Source: Clostridia bacterium (lineage in GTDB: Bacteria > Bacillota_A > Clostridia > Christensenellales > Aristaeellaceae). Taken from it: a stretch of DNA of 43,350 nucleotides. Below the pieces are notes generated by a model, which was not told the origin of the DNA, did no database searches, and worked only from the letters and a program-made list of their open reading frames with translations. The stretch lies in NCBI GenBank assembly GCA_017525805.1, contig JAFXSH010000002.1:1-43350 (forward strand). The letters run 5' to 3'. Made by a program: the position numbers and the translations under genes. Positions 32,201 to 39,385 of this stretch are shown one piece after another (the stretch's first letter is position 1; each line of letters begins with the position of its first letter).

Positions 32201-34400
32201 TCTTTTCATCGGCGATCATATCCGCAAGCTCGGTGAAAAACTCTTCTGAAAAGTTGATTCCCGCCTGTGCAAGGACATTTTTCAGTGCTTCTTTTCCACT
32301 TCGCCTGCCCAGGTGCTTCATCTCATCATAAAATTTCCCAATGCTGGCTTTTTCAAACAGCGTTTCAAAAATGCCTGCCAGCGTGCCGCCAAGGATCACC
32401 TGCCTGTCATTGCCGCCCCGTTCTTTAATATCCATCATGGTGCTTTGCGCCGCGCCAAGGCCCAGAATGGCCCCGCCCAGCCATCCGCCGCCGCCGATTG
32501 CCCCCGCCGCCGCGCTGTCAACACCGCTCATGGCCGTGCCGTACAGGAAATCAAACAAATCCACGTCCTGGCCCAAAATATTAACGGCCCAATCCACATT
32601 TTTCTGTACCGTTTCCCGTGCCGTGTCTGCCCAAATGCCGCTGGTTTGTCCCCTATTATAATCGATGGGGCTTGTTTTCCATCCCATTTTCTGGGCCATC
32701 TCCTGAGCGTATATATCCAGCGCACCAACAGGCCTTGTCAGGCTTGCAAGTATGGAAAACAGGCTCTGCTTTATTGCTCCCCAAGTCCCGCTGTTTACAT
32801 CTTTTTCAACATACTTTGCTACATTTTGATTAGCCCGTTCATTTAAGTCATATTTGATATATTCCAGATATTCTTTTGCTTCCTTGAATTCTCCGGTATA
32901 TGCTAACGCATTGAATATTCCTTTCTCTTCATCATCCATCAGAGTGTATATCAAATACTCCCGCGCTTCATCCACCGTTTCAGGAATCCAATACCCATTG
33001 ACTACTCTATAAACATTGTCGATATACTTATCCTTGGGCCGGTAATCTTCGTCTGGTTCAGAATAGCTTGCATAATTTGGCATTTCTGGAACTTTCGCAA
33101 ATTTTTCCCGCCGCTCCACCATCCAGTTGTTATCCTTCGCCTTTTGCTCCTCGCTCGTCCCCGCTGCGTCCTCAACATAGGCTTGCGCCCCTTCCGGCGT
33201 GGCCCGGTACAAATCCAAAAGCGCCTGCTGCTCTTTCGTGGGGGCGTATGCGCTGAAAATGCCGTTTACGTTGTCCAGGGCTTCGGCCCACTGCGCGCCC
33301 TGCTGGTTCAGGCTCTCCCGCGTCGCTTCGTCGAGGCCGCCCATGGCTTCGGCGATCTGCTCCTTGGTCATTTCCGGCAAAGGATAACGGCCCAGGCTCG
33401 CGCCGTCCACGTCCACATTTTCCAGCGCCTGATAAAGCGCTTCCTGCTCCGGCGCGGTCAGTGCGTCCCAGCCCTTGGCGGTCAGCTTATCAATCAGCCC
33501 GGAAATATTGCCCGCCGCCGTCATGTAAGGGGTCAAATCGCCCTGATGCTCACGGGCAAACACATATCCCGGCACGCCCTCCATGTATTTGTCCGCCGTG
33601 TCGTAATCCAAAACATAACCGTTTTTGATGCGCTGGGCTTCTTCATTTGCCCAATTTTGGTATTGCTGCAAAGTCGCGCTTCCCGTGCCCATCCATTCCG
33701 TGCCTGGCTGTCTCATTGCATACTGCCATAAAGCAGCATCGTCCCAATTCAGGCTCATTGCGCCGCCGTTTTCATATACATTTTCCCCAATTTCTGCCAA
33801 TCGGGAAAGGTTGTCGATCAAAAGCCGCTGTTCTTCTGGCAGATTCGCCGCGCCCATCTGCGCCGCCCGGGCGATCACGTTCTGCTGGTTGTTTGCTTCC
33901 ACCTGCTTCATGGATTGGTAGCCCAAATTTGCCAGCGCTTCTTCCATGGCCGCCGCCGTCTTCCCCCGGTATTTATAATCCAGCAGGGTCTTTTCCATTT
34001 CGGTGTCCAAGGTGCGCTGGGCGATGTCTAAATAGTTTTTTGCGTCGGATCCTTTGTGAAGATTATAGGCTGCTCTTACGGTATTTCCAAAAGCGTCCGT
34101 CAGGCGCATGGCGTCCGCATAGATATCAGCACTACTGCCGTATTTTTTCTTTGCGCTTTCCAGTCTGCTGTATATGCTCTGAAATTTCAGGTTGACGCCG
34201 ACGGTTTTATACGGATTCATATTCAGCGTTTCTTTTTTTTCGGCCTGCTGCTCCTTATCCTTTTCCAACTGTGCAAGCATGGCTTTTTCCATTGGTGATA
34301 TCGTGCCCTTTGTTCCTTCATTCAAAGAAAGGGCCCCCCGGCCCTTTGCTTGCGCGTCCTTGTAAAGCGTTTTCAGCTTATCTTTAAATCTTTCGCTCAT
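23286..34400 (-). CDS. Giant polyvalent virion protein (3704 aa): metallopeptidase, ADP-ribosyltransferase-like and LPD3/PBECR-like domains
   Basis: The giant protein occupies 27% of the genome and lies between head/tail-joining and spike genes, as ejected proteins do. In order: helical N-terminus (1-540); Gly/Ala-rich hydrophobic stretches at 627-657, 667-690 and 773-790, possibly membrane-inserting; a doubled ~85-aa module (1015-1098 and 1110-1193); an acidic linker; a zincin with HELLH at 1503-1507; an ADP-ribosyltransferase-like domain (VYHGT 1823-1827, AFYPEQIKSA 1918-1927); an LPD3/PBECR-like domain (about 1956-2155); long helical regions with EPYYFPYSTDKRYL near 2812; a hydrophobic helix at 3159-3181; and about four C-terminal repeats (3370-3695). 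Such polyvalent proteins are thought to carry effectors delivered with phage DNA. AGGAGG precedes the ATG. Domain names are from motif recognition. Confidence 0.85.
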   Translation of the reverse strand: MSERFKDKLKTLYKDAQAKGRGALSLNEGTKGTISPMEKAMLAQLEKDKEQQAEKKETLNMNPYKTVGVNLKFQSIYSRLESAKKKYGSSADIYADAMRLTDAFGNTVRAAYNLHKGSDAKNYLDIAQRTLDTEMEKTLLDYKYRGKTAAAMEEALANLGYQSMKQVEANNQQNVIARAAQMGAANLPEEQRLLIDNLSRLAEIGENVYENGGAMSLNWDDAALWQYAMRQPGTEWMGTGSATLQQYQNWANEEAQRIKNGYVLDYDTADKYMEGVPGYVFAREHQGDLTPYMTAAGNISGLIDKLTAKGWDALTAPEQEALYQALENVDVDGASLGRYPLPEMTKEQIAEAMGGLDEATRESLNQQGAQWAEALDNVNGIFSAYAPTKEQQALLDLYRATPEGAQAYVEDAAGTSEEQKAKDNNWMVERREKFAKVPEMPNYASYSEPDEDYRPKDKYIDNVYRVVNGYWIPETVDEAREYLIYTLMDDEEKGIFNALAYTGEFKEAKEYLEYIKYDLNERANQNVAKYVEKDVNSGTWGAIKQSLFSILASLTRPVGALDIYAQEMAQKMGWKTSPIDYNRGQTSGIWADTARETVQKNVDWAVNILGQDVDLFDFLYGTAMSGVDSAAAGAIGGGGWLGGAILGLGAAQSTMMDIKERGGNDRQVILGGTLAGIFETLFEKASIGKFYDEMKHLGRRSGKEALKNVLAQAGINFSEEFFTELADMIADEKIMGELSENQTKYNEYIRLGMSPDEARAQVAGDTAQRLLEAGFGGALMGGAFGLVSNVTSDVATGKMDKSTGAAIKPDTQETLKKIAGTLNGKAKTLADKYQPGKATAQQTGELFRETIKGLSGVYRETLVERVAQDFKKDGISNDAAFAIVEMMAGQQLDSAQVQALARDGKAMDALYKAMGMQNPAAKTAADVKATARTQTAKNAENVLDFAPMPGFEEETEATSAVEQAAQNALQKTAARQAEAQTAQPAKPAAQEAKAEAKTAPAQQPRAEQQESGKMPETLEKAFSSIISKYRNGNILRTDAEDAAAEAIDKLARQTGVKAWSWDEKAKGDFQPMNRTDAAARMQEKYGAVFQEMLEEADRQNQREEAEGRIPADLEEAFAGIIEGVLNGGMDERDAMDRAAEAIDEKAKKKGWKVWDWDKNSQADFPALTRTQESAQMQQEYSAAFQRMLEDAKKTGKVELAPRESVTVPKTEETQETATGEADAAPAAANEEAAAKIQPEEETQQAAQEAQETEAETAQEENGMEAIGEEAAAEESTATETKGNDTLMGGVKEILNDAESGAAEARMEDGSTVPLEEAGLTKDQQQVAQAAADLPQEAQAAMTGAYTPGTNARDYARGFRSLYKQAAAGASPNSMTSLYADTMTQIQRGAAIKAGQKAYEKEQAQAAADTQKTLEKLKKKGAAFQFLADRNQKGSGVYFARVRQGVSDAAKATLMVADKLAKQYGFQVRVFDHMDANGSYETGSNVINVALDAEGNMIGRTLSHELLHYVKEWGKESGEKLQTYILNALKKADGYDFDARKADIMRQYRTENGQQLSDAEAEEEMAAEGMLDVIDTEENLRDLFKETQDKGLMEKIRDWLADAAQKIKQALNDLAWSHPEVRALKDDADYFQRLSDMFRAALNQASENYRMSQRNLYDAAKADPDVQAYVEAMGQAVTLEDAKAEADALITSMYMRAEKKWIEQHPEEYEQGLDKFREALRRFTSGQDKSLFFALNAQGLHVPTQALYPVLAYAGRQMVSAETQAEKAGGGERKELRAGAMDAEYMRAVENEDEETKQRIVDEAAENAMQNSKIRDEDGKLLPVYHGTSETFTEFDMSKGRANMDIQGAFFSPWDDDARGYGENVGKYYLDIKNPASESVGYQALRRFQGQNEAGKKAREYLISQGYDGVNNEDMEYIAFYPEQIKSADPVTYDDKGEVIPPSERFNEGKGDIRYSVRANINTSDKQMEDNKKIVANMKSVKDLQGNEFVKGEDLLDNVSEYYGIKPNQPVIWYNDDIGDVNVTRRGIRDSIWHGIGEDKAAAFAAIKDVIEKGRLVHYEKDWKGRGYDTCVIAAPITINKENGKPMDYIMGIQVKRSGDTQKYYIHEVLLQKNDGSESRSTRTVNTDRNPGGDRPTMNSILESVMKYKGENEGQKNNPMTKESRRASTDDAETQEALDEVTEDPELYAQVAADADIRAAWQLLMRLHRLTTQGGENALIQKGAFEKRLSDIIQKIADKTGTKYGPVKLRNALRKIYQAMEQSQYSPGEILQYARDLMKDVLDASPGVLVEQDETTKEILAGLKRRRFYLTDDQKNEIKNTYGTISTFTNKNFGTLHVVKRDAKTASLEDVWLEDLAHKLPGVFAEDTSPLDMPGILDAWLETTKEKKYAGEFGHNIGAYATDLALNAMLDFYDVPGALKTKADIREGFKERINQQRAEINRLKETARGAVDQARLQYEERYRQRVEKAQERRLETEKKKKLRGQITRDVRAINSLNVRNSDTSHVPQAMQAAALKAVEPFLSGSGVFSGTEMLRLAREYKLLEERKGEIGGFDEDILITIESLPEKLNGRRLAQLTEGELQELADTMGNLRKIIADENEAFLNGRKTTVDALSGRLKADMRAKGQAKQGPIAKAARMFQYLEETPAYFADRVGGVIKDMIGDLFKGETEWADVIDAAIKYKNEMLEKYHVADWINDKKHARFTTQHGDQIELNKQEALTLYAQWKRETTNKLQNGNHLRVGGFMYGKGTKYEGVDTLRPHPLTDSDMRMIKSYLTEEQMAFADEMVKYLSEDMSKLGNEVSMQLYGYNKFSEPYYFPYSTDKRYLPSDLTQNGAEPVKQTKNKGFTKALMQNAATPLIEGNFMDMWGNHVNEMALYKAFAVAQDTMSRVINQRVPGEIRTDSKTGEEFVVTPESNKIEMERALGEEGMKYLTTLFRDISGGVRADERGNIMAKGLSLFKKGAVLGNLSVVLQQPTAYARAMNMMSPIYLNLVSKETANLARNVNEMYQYSGVAKIKKMGRFDTGTGRSAIQLLTEGTEDMNAAQKALAGIDKWAGIGAEKADEWTWGLLWGAVKKETEHTHPELKPGSEAFLRAAGERFNDICRHTQVYDSVLSKSTWMRSSSLMDKSVTSFMAEPTLSLNMLLGAMQKYNQPGGKRKIAWAAGTYAVSSLLVALAKSIATATRRKKDEGRTWLEKYVAESAGNFLDEISPFGIAGMIPYVRDIMSLFEGYDVQRNDMDAWQQLAKGFKALQKYVNGETDSLEDTIQNALGPVANLFGVPFKNMYRDLESIIMQQFGGASADEPTTARDLKYSVLDNLKIGPFDLWNGGNKAYYERMEQALIAGDNDKYEELRGYLEETKKVKPDAINSGVKNQIKTSCTDGAISEEEAMKLLENNFGMEHDKAWEEVEKWKQQAAHEDDEEYSYSKYREVLDLVKEGGDITAASRKLTENTRTTEKDVQSKIQSQIGEWYRSGELTRQQAEEKLKMYTDVKSKDDLHWMLDKWDYEKDHPDDNYSKYVDVFDAVKNGKPIDAAMQEMTDYGYEEKDVQSQIRSKIKEWYLGGELTRQQAENKLQEYGNVKDKDELYWTMDQYDFEKQNAGKKDAKYERYAAFNEAVETGKDLSATVKKYTDHGVEKSTLASQITSQFKPQYLAMLQAGKKSEASALKNHLLRAYEVLGYDRAKKSKDIDDWIKQEQKKQSQKK

Positions 34401-34431
34401 TTTGTTATCCTCCTGCTTAGGTTGTCTGTTT

Positions 34432-35367
34432 TTAATATTCTTTCAAAAAATCCTTTGTTTGTTGTTGCTGCGTTTGTTTCTTTCTCCCAAGGTTTATATT
34501 TTTTGCTCGTTCAATTGGATTATCTGTCCTGCTTTGATTATTGCTGTTTAATTGGTTGTATAATGCGGCCATTTCTTCCTGCTGGCTCTCGCTCGCATCC
34601 GGCCTGTACCCCGCCCAAATACCTGCATTGTTTTGCGCCGTTTCGTTTTGGGCTGCTGTTTCCTGCTGTTGTCTGTTGTATTTATCAACAAAATCTTTGA
34701 CGTTATTTGCAATTGTGGAAAAGATACCGGTTTTTTTATCTTCCTTTTTATCGTCCTTTTTCTTTCCCCCGCCCCCGCTCTTTTGCTGGGCCTGCCAATC
34801 GGCCAGGGCATTGCGGAAGCGTTCATATTCCTGATTTTCCAGGGCGCTGGCAACGCTCAGCTGATTTTGCAGTTGTTCCCCTTCGCCGGTATAGCGCTCA
34901 TAGGCCCGGGCTTCCATTTCCGGCAGCAGCTCGTTCAGCCGCGTCAAATAATCTTGATAGGCCTGGCTTCCCGCCGTTGCCGCCCAGGTGTTGCCGTAGC
35001 CGCCTGTTAAGGCCGCGCTCTGGCCGATCACGTTTTGCGCGGCCTGCTGGCCTTGGCGCACGTACTGGTTTTTGTATGCCTGAAAAAGCGGGTCCTTGGT
35101 GGAATCATAGCTGAACTTCTGCCGGTTCATGATCTTGTCGTACAGGGCCGCGATCTGTTCCGTGTAGGGGCTGGTGAATTCCTGGGCCTGCCCTTTTTTC
35201 AGCCCCGCCAAATAGCTCTGGGCCTGGCTTACCGCGCTGCTTGGCGTATAAGCAAAGCTGGCCCCGTTTTCCCCCTGGGGGCTGGCCTGGGCCAGGCTGG
35301 CGCCGCCTGTTCCCTGCTGCTGGTATTGTTCCTTCAATTGCGCCGCGCGCAGTTCTTCTTCCGTCAT
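34432..35367 (-). CDS. Internal virion (ejection-type) protein (311 aa)
   Basis: Residues 65-165 contain FSYDSTKDPLFQAYKNQYVR and ALTGGYGNTWAATAGSQAYQ, a module I recognise from many virion proteins of Firmicutes gut phages, often called minor structural or ejection proteins. Before it lies a Gln/Ala/Ser-rich N-terminus; after it come a Lys-rich stretch (SGGGGKKKDDKKEDKKTG) and a Gln/Asn-rich, probably disordered C-terminus. It overlaps the stop of the tail-hub gene (ATGA) and precedes the giant gene by 31 bases, so the two are probably made together and may be ejected together. Confidence 0.7.
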   Translation of the reverse strand: MTEEELRAAQLKEQYQQQGTGGASLAQASPQGENGASFAYTPSSAVSQAQSYLAGLKKGQAQEFTSPYTEQIAALYDKIMNRQKFSYDSTKDPLFQAYKNQYVRQGQQAAQNVIGQSAALTGGYGNTWAATAGSQAYQDYLTRLNELLPEMEARAYERYTGEGEQLQNQLSVASALENQEYERFRNALADWQAQQKSGGGGKKKDDKKEDKKTGIFSTIANNVKDFVDKYNRQQQETAAQNETAQNNAGIWAGYRPDASESQQEEMAALYNQLNSNNQSRTDNPIERAKNINLGRKKQTQQQQTKDFLKEY

Positions 35368-37136
35368 TTCTCCACCCCCAGCTCTCTGGCTATGCCGTAC
35401 AGTTTAAAATCTCCGTGTCCCTCCAGCCGCAGGCGCGCGCTTTCGCACCGCCTTGGCAGAATGGGCAGCTGATAGCTCTTCACTTTGCCCGCGCCCTCCA
35501 AATGTCCCTTGGGTTCCCACGGGCCCTCGCCGTCGTATTGAATGGAAAAGGCGCACTCCGCTTTTTCCCCCAGCTCCATCCGAAGCAAAAAGCGGCTCAG
35601 TCTTTTATGCTCCGGGTACTCGTAGCCCATGGGCGCGGTTTCCGCGTACCAGGTCACGTCCTCCTGTTCCTTCGTTCCCGCCGTGCCGTTCAGCGCCCAA
35701 ATCAGGCCGTCCGCCGTCAGCATGTAGGTTTCCCCGTTCAGCCTTGCAAAGGCCAGAGCGTGTGCGCCGTCCTGCCGGTGCCATCTGCCGCGCTCCGCGT
35801 CGAAATCGTACAGGCTCCAGCTCCCGTCCGCTTCCCGCGCGCTCAGCATCCAATGCCCGCCGTTGGGGCCCGCCGCCCCGCCGGACAACATGCCCTCCCC
35901 CAGGGGCTTCCCGATGTCCTGGGGCAGGGTTTCAAACACCTTGGGGCCGGTCATGCCCAAATAGTAAATCAGGCCGCCGTGCACCGTCAGGGTGTTTTCC
36001 GCGCCGGGGGCCACGCCCTCGCACGCCGTGGTGGTGATCCGGTAATATTCCGGCACGCTGCCTTCCATCTTGTGCACGAAGCCCGCCTTGAAAAAATACA
36101 GCGTGTCCCGGTGGGCCGCCGCCCCGGTGAAGGGCCCCGCCGTGCCCACGCTGGCGGCGTAGCTGTCCTGGCTCGTGCCTAAGAATTTTTCAAAGTTTTT
36201 GAAATCCCCCAGGGCGCTGGCGTATATCTCGTTCACCGTTTTTCCGTCCACAGCGCCGTATTTGCAGCCCCACAGGCGGTTGTTGTTCTCCACGATCAGG
36301 TTCATGTCCGGGGCCTTGCGGTCGGCCCGCACCGTGCCCGCTGTCTGTGTGTAGTTTCCATCGATGATCCCCGCCACCACGATAAAGTCGTTATCCACCG
36401 CCTGGATGATCATGGTGGTGTTCAGCGCTTCCAGCTGCTCTTTCAGCGCTTCGTCCGCGCCATTGTAGGCAATGCCGCTGATCCTTACGCCGTCCTGCTG
36501 CGCAAGTCCCGCGCCGATCCCCGCCGCCGCGATCTTCACATACACCGAAGGTTCGCCCACCCAATCCCCGTACAAATCGCTGTACCGGTTCAGGGTGTGT
36601 GGCTTGCTGCTGGTGTCGATCCACAAATCCCCGTCCTGTGGGTTTTCCGGCGGCAGGTCGGAAACGGTTATATCCCCCGCCGGGTAGTCCACCCCGTCCA
36701 GGGTGCACAGCGTAAATTCCACGTCCCCCGTGCTGGCAAACAGCCGGTCAATGCTGCCGTAATCGGTCGGGTCTGCCGTGTTGTAATACATCTTGTCTGG
36801 CCATACCAGGATATAGGCCCCCATGCCAGCCATGCGCTTGGGCAGCATGGCCGCGTCCGTGGATAGGCTGTTGACGGGCGTAGCCGCGCCGTCATAATAC
36901 AGCGTGCTCCCGTCGATCCAGGCCAGCTTCTCCATGGCCAGCATCCCCAGGGGCCTTTCCAGCTCGGCCACTAAGCCCCGCTTCTTCCGGCTGGCGATCA
37001 GGGGCCAGGGCTCCCCGGTCATGTTGCCCATGGCGTTAAACGTCCCGTCATAGGTGCGGGGCCGCCTGTCCAGGCCGGTGAACTGCTCCGTCCACACCTG
37101 GCTTGTTGGGATGCTGTTCAGCAGTGGATACGCCAT
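35364..37136 (-). CDS. Tail hub / nozzle-type protein (590 aa), probable beta-propeller
   Basis: The sequence is rich in short repeated beta segments with aromatic residues (RMAGMGAYILVWPDKMYYNT, HRDTLYFFKAGFVHKMEG, LTVHGGLIYYLGMTGPKVFE, LNGETYMLTADGLIWALNG), the look of a beta-propeller. Tail nozzles such as T7 gp12 and P22 gp10 are beta-propellers in podoviruses, and the position between adaptor and ejection genes fits. A C-terminal beta-sandwich ends with LPILPRRCESARLRLEGHGD, which I have seen at the end of similar proteins in gut Firmicutes phages. GGAGG precedes the ATG by nine bases. Structural similarity is inferred by eye. Confidence 0.7.
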   Translation of the reverse strand: MAYPLLNSIPTSQVWTEQFTGLDRRPRTYDGTFNAMGNMTGEPWPLIASRKKRGLVAELERPLGMLAMEKLAWIDGSTLYYDGAATPVNSLSTDAAMLPKRMAGMGAYILVWPDKMYYNTADPTDYGSIDRLFASTGDVEFTLCTLDGVDYPAGDITVSDLPPENPQDGDLWIDTSSKPHTLNRYSDLYGDWVGEPSVYVKIAAAGIGAGLAQQDGVRISGIAYNGADEALKEQLEALNTTMIIQAVDNDFIVVAGIIDGNYTQTAGTVRADRKAPDMNLIVENNNRLWGCKYGAVDGKTVNEIYASALGDFKNFEKFLGTSQDSYAASVGTAGPFTGAAAHRDTLYFFKAGFVHKMEGSVPEYYRITTTACEGVAPGAENTLTVHGGLIYYLGMTGPKVFETLPQDIGKPLGEGMLSGGAAGPNGGHWMLSAREADGSWSLYDFDAERGRWHRQDGAHALAFARLNGETYMLTADGLIWALNGTAGTKEQEDVTWYAETAPMGYEYPEHKRLSRFLLRMELGEKAECAFSIQYDGEGPWEPKGHLEGAGKVKSYQLPILPRRCESARLRLEGHGDFKLYGIARELGVEK

Positions 37137-37139
37137 GGG

Positions 37140-38867
37140 TCAAAACCTCCAAATCGCCCCCCGGCTGCCCAGGGGCTTGTGCGTCCTGTGCCACATCCTG
37201 GCAAACTCGCCGTATTTCTCCGCGTACAGGGCCGCGCTGTTGTTATACCGGTCATAGTCCTGGTTGGCCAAGTGTATCTGCATTTCCAGATAAAAGCGGT
37301 AGATTTCCCCGTATGGCTCCGGCGCCAAAAGCACTGTGTCCGGGTGTGTGGCCTGGGTGTATCGCGGGCATACGTCCGGCACTTCCTCCGCGTTCCGCCG
37401 TTCGTGAGTGCAGTATATCTCCCGGTAAATCCGCCCGTCCAGCCGGTTCAGCCAGTCGATCTTCCGTGCACGCTCGATCTGGTTCGGCGTCAGCTCGTCC
37501 ACCGTGTGCAGGGCCTGTTCCAGGGTGATCTGCCTGTCCTCCGCCTGGGGCGGCATGTCCGGCTCCGGCCTGGGCGGCGCGGGCCATTCCGTCCTCAGCG
37601 CGGCCGCCGGGCTGAATCCGCTGTCCATCCTTGTGCCCGCGGCTTTGATCTTGAAATAGCGCGTATAGCCCCGCGCTTCGCTGGCTGCCACGTCGAACCA
37701 TGTGTTTTCCGTTTCGCCGATCAGCTCATAGGCCCCGGATACATTTCTTGCACTGTACACCTTGTATCCGGTGATGGCGCAAAACGCTCCATCCTCCGCC
37801 CCGCTCCAGGAAAGCCGCGTTGTTTCGCCTGGTTCCGCCGTTTCCTTTGCCAGGCTTACCGTGTCCGGCGCTTTCGGCGCGCTGTAGGTGTACAGGGCTG
37901 GGCTGTCCGCCCCCGTTCCGCTGGAATACTCGCCCACGGGGATCACGGTATATACGTCGTGCTGCCCGGGCGTTTTGCTGGCCCCGATGGGGAACGCCGT
38001 CCCCGTGAGTTCCGCAAAATCCTCTCCGTTTTTCTGGATTTTGTAATATTCGATGGGATTGTTCGTCCCGTCCGTTCCCGTCCATTGAAGGGCCGCTTCC
38101 TCCTCCGCCCGCTTGTAAACGGTTTCGGCGGAACCGTCGATCTGCACCCCGGATACGCCGGGCGCGGTAAACACGCACGTCACGGTTGCGTAGGCGGTGG
38201 ATCGTTCGCTGTCGTACCCTGCCACCTGGCCCACCGTTTTTACCTTGTATTCATATGCCGCCCCGTTTTCAGCCGGGGCCGTCACATCCAGGTATGCGGC
38301 GGTTACGCCTTTTTTCAGCTCGTCCCATATCGTTCCGTCCGCTGAACGGTATACCGTATAGGACGCGATGGCGTTGTTCGTTCCGCCCGCCGCGCCCGAC
38401 CAGGATACGCGCACTTTTTCCCCCGGCGCCACATCCGTTTTCGCCGCCGTCACGCTGGTGGGGGGCGTACATGCGGTATAAGGCGGCGTGTATTCGATCA
38501 CCACGGCCGCGCTGCTCACGTTCAGCGTGCTGCTGTGTGGCTGGCCGTCGTCCACATAGCCCTCTTTTTTGGTCTTGTATCTAAACGGGATCGTTATTTC
38601 AAACCCGGACGCCGAAGCGCTCACGCAGTTTTTTACATCCAGATTGCTTACGCTGTTTCCCTCGAAATCCGTTCCGTTGATTTTGGCCGTTCCGCCCCAC
38701 AGACCGATGTTCAGCCCGCAGCTCAATTTCGCCGCGCTGACGGTCGAACCCGCCGGAATCGCCGATATGTCTGGGCTCTTGTCCACCGCCGCGGTGCTGG
38801 CCTCTCCGCTGCCTGTCCAGGAGCTTGTCATGCTGAAATCAGCGATGCTTACCCTGAATTCCGCCAT
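37140..38867 (-). CDS. Fn3-containing protein with C-terminal head-tail adaptor-like domain (575 aa)
   Basis: Residues 1-128 form a beta-rich N-terminal domain. Three fibronectin-III-like domains follow at about 134-231, 234-330 and 333-428, each with the W/Y core (VSWSGAAGGTNNAIASYTVY, LQWTGTDGTNNPIEYYKI, LSWSGAEDGAFCAITGYKVY). Residues 445-575 are helical (ELTPNQIERARKIDWLNRLD, YGEIYRFYLEMQIHLANQDY, FARMWHRTHKP), matching small adaptor-like proteins that usually stand alone between capsid and tail genes. The fusion would display Fn3 domains at the neck. A 195-bp gene-poor stretch separates it from the small head gene. Confidence 0.72.
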   Translation of the reverse strand: MAEFRVSIADFSMTSSWTGSGEASTAAVDKSPDISAIPAGSTVSAAKLSCGLNIGLWGGTAKINGTDFEGNSVSNLDVKNCVSASASGFEITIPFRYKTKKEGYVDDGQPHSSTLNVSSAAVVIEYTPPYTACTPPTSVTAAKTDVAPGEKVRVSWSGAAGGTNNAIASYTVYRSADGTIWDELKKGVTAAYLDVTAPAENGAAYEYKVKTVGQVAGYDSERSTAYATVTCVFTAPGVSGVQIDGSAETVYKRAEEEAALQWTGTDGTNNPIEYYKIQKNGEDFAELTGTAFPIGASKTPGQHDVYTVIPVGEYSSGTGADSPALYTYSAPKAPDTVSLAKETAEPGETTRLSWSGAEDGAFCAITGYKVYSARNVSGAYELIGETENTWFDVAASEARGYTRYFKIKAAGTRMDSGFSPAAALRTEWPAPPRPEPDMPPQAEDRQITLEQALHTVDELTPNQIERARKIDWLNRLDGRIYREIYCTHERRNAEEVPDVCPRYTQATHPDTVLLAPEPYGEIYRFYLEMQIHLANQDYDRYNNSAALYAEKYGEFARMWHRTHKPLGSRGAIWRF

Positions 38868-38920
38868 AGGTTCATCCGATCTCCCTTCTTGCCCGCATAA
38901 AAATCCGGTATTTCATCAAA

Positions 38921-39035
38921 TGGCGCGCGGGGCGGGAATCGAACCCGCCGGGCTTGGATTGGCACATCCCGGGAATCATCCATAAGCAGGTTTTCACCCC
39001 CTTATTTTTGATTTTTTGCCCCTGCCTTGCCGCGC
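38921..39035 (-). ncRNA. tRNA-like element: intact T arm and CCA end, abnormal remainder
   Basis: On the minus strand GCGGG-TTCGATT-CCCGC is a canonical T arm, followed by CCCGCGC, a discriminator G and CCA. At normal tRNA length no matching 5' acceptor strand exists, but GCGCGG lies 115 nt upstream of the CCA end and would pair. Between them are GCAGG / CCTGC and GGAT / ATCC pairs but no standard D or anticodon arm. It may be a decayed tRNA, a tRNA with an insertion, or a tRNA-like structure. A perfect hairpin, GCCCGC-CTGT-GCGGGC, lies just upstream at 39039-39054. Confidence 0.45.
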
Positions 39036-39062
39036 ATGGCCCGCCTGTGCGGGCTGATCCTG

Positions 39063-39314
39063 TTAGCCCTGTGTCCGGGGCGACAGGTTCTCATTCTTTT
39101 TCATGTTCTGTTCAAAGGCCTTTTCCATCCGCAGGCGCTCCTGCACAACTTCATACACCGGCAGGGGCACGTCCACGCTTTGGTCCTTGGGAATAAAGAA
39201 GGTGCGGTCGTTCACGCCTACTTCCAAAGTGTCCTGCTCCGTCCTGGTGCGCTTGGGCACGTACACCGGCCGCATATCCTTCCAGGGATCATAGGCTTCC
39301 ATTTCTTTTGCCAT
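39063..39314 (-). CDS. Small head-region protein (83 aa)
   Basis: The product opens AKEMEAYDPWKDMRPVYVPK and contains GVNDRTFFIPKDQSVDVPLP, then EVVQERLRMEKAFEQNMKKN. The pattern strand-strand-PVYEVV-helix is that of a widespread small protein encoded directly after the major capsid gene in many Firmicutes phages. The role is unproven; capsid decoration or head completion is possible. The ATG at 39314 follows GGAGG by eight bases; an in-frame ATG at 39329 precedes that ribosome site and is rejected. Confidence 0.7.
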   Translation of the reverse strand: MAKEMEAYDPWKDMRPVYVPKRTRTEQDTLEVGVNDRTFFIPKDQSVDVPLPVYEVVQERLRMEKAFEQNMKKNENLSPRTQG

Positions 39315-39342
39315 GGTTTTTTCCTCCATCCTTTAATCACCA

Positions 39343-39372
39343 AATCCCCCACGGGGTTTCCCCCGTGGAGGA
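39343..39372 (-). terminator. Hairpin after the major capsid gene
   Basis: CCACGGGG-GAAA-CCCCGTGG is a perfect 8-bp stem with a GNRA tetraloop, extended by further C/G pairs, 15 bases past the capsid stop. The T-run is weak, so it may be a partial terminator or RNA stabiliser giving high capsid mRNA levels. Confidence 0.55.
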
Positions 39373-39385
39373 TGGCTTTGTGTGT

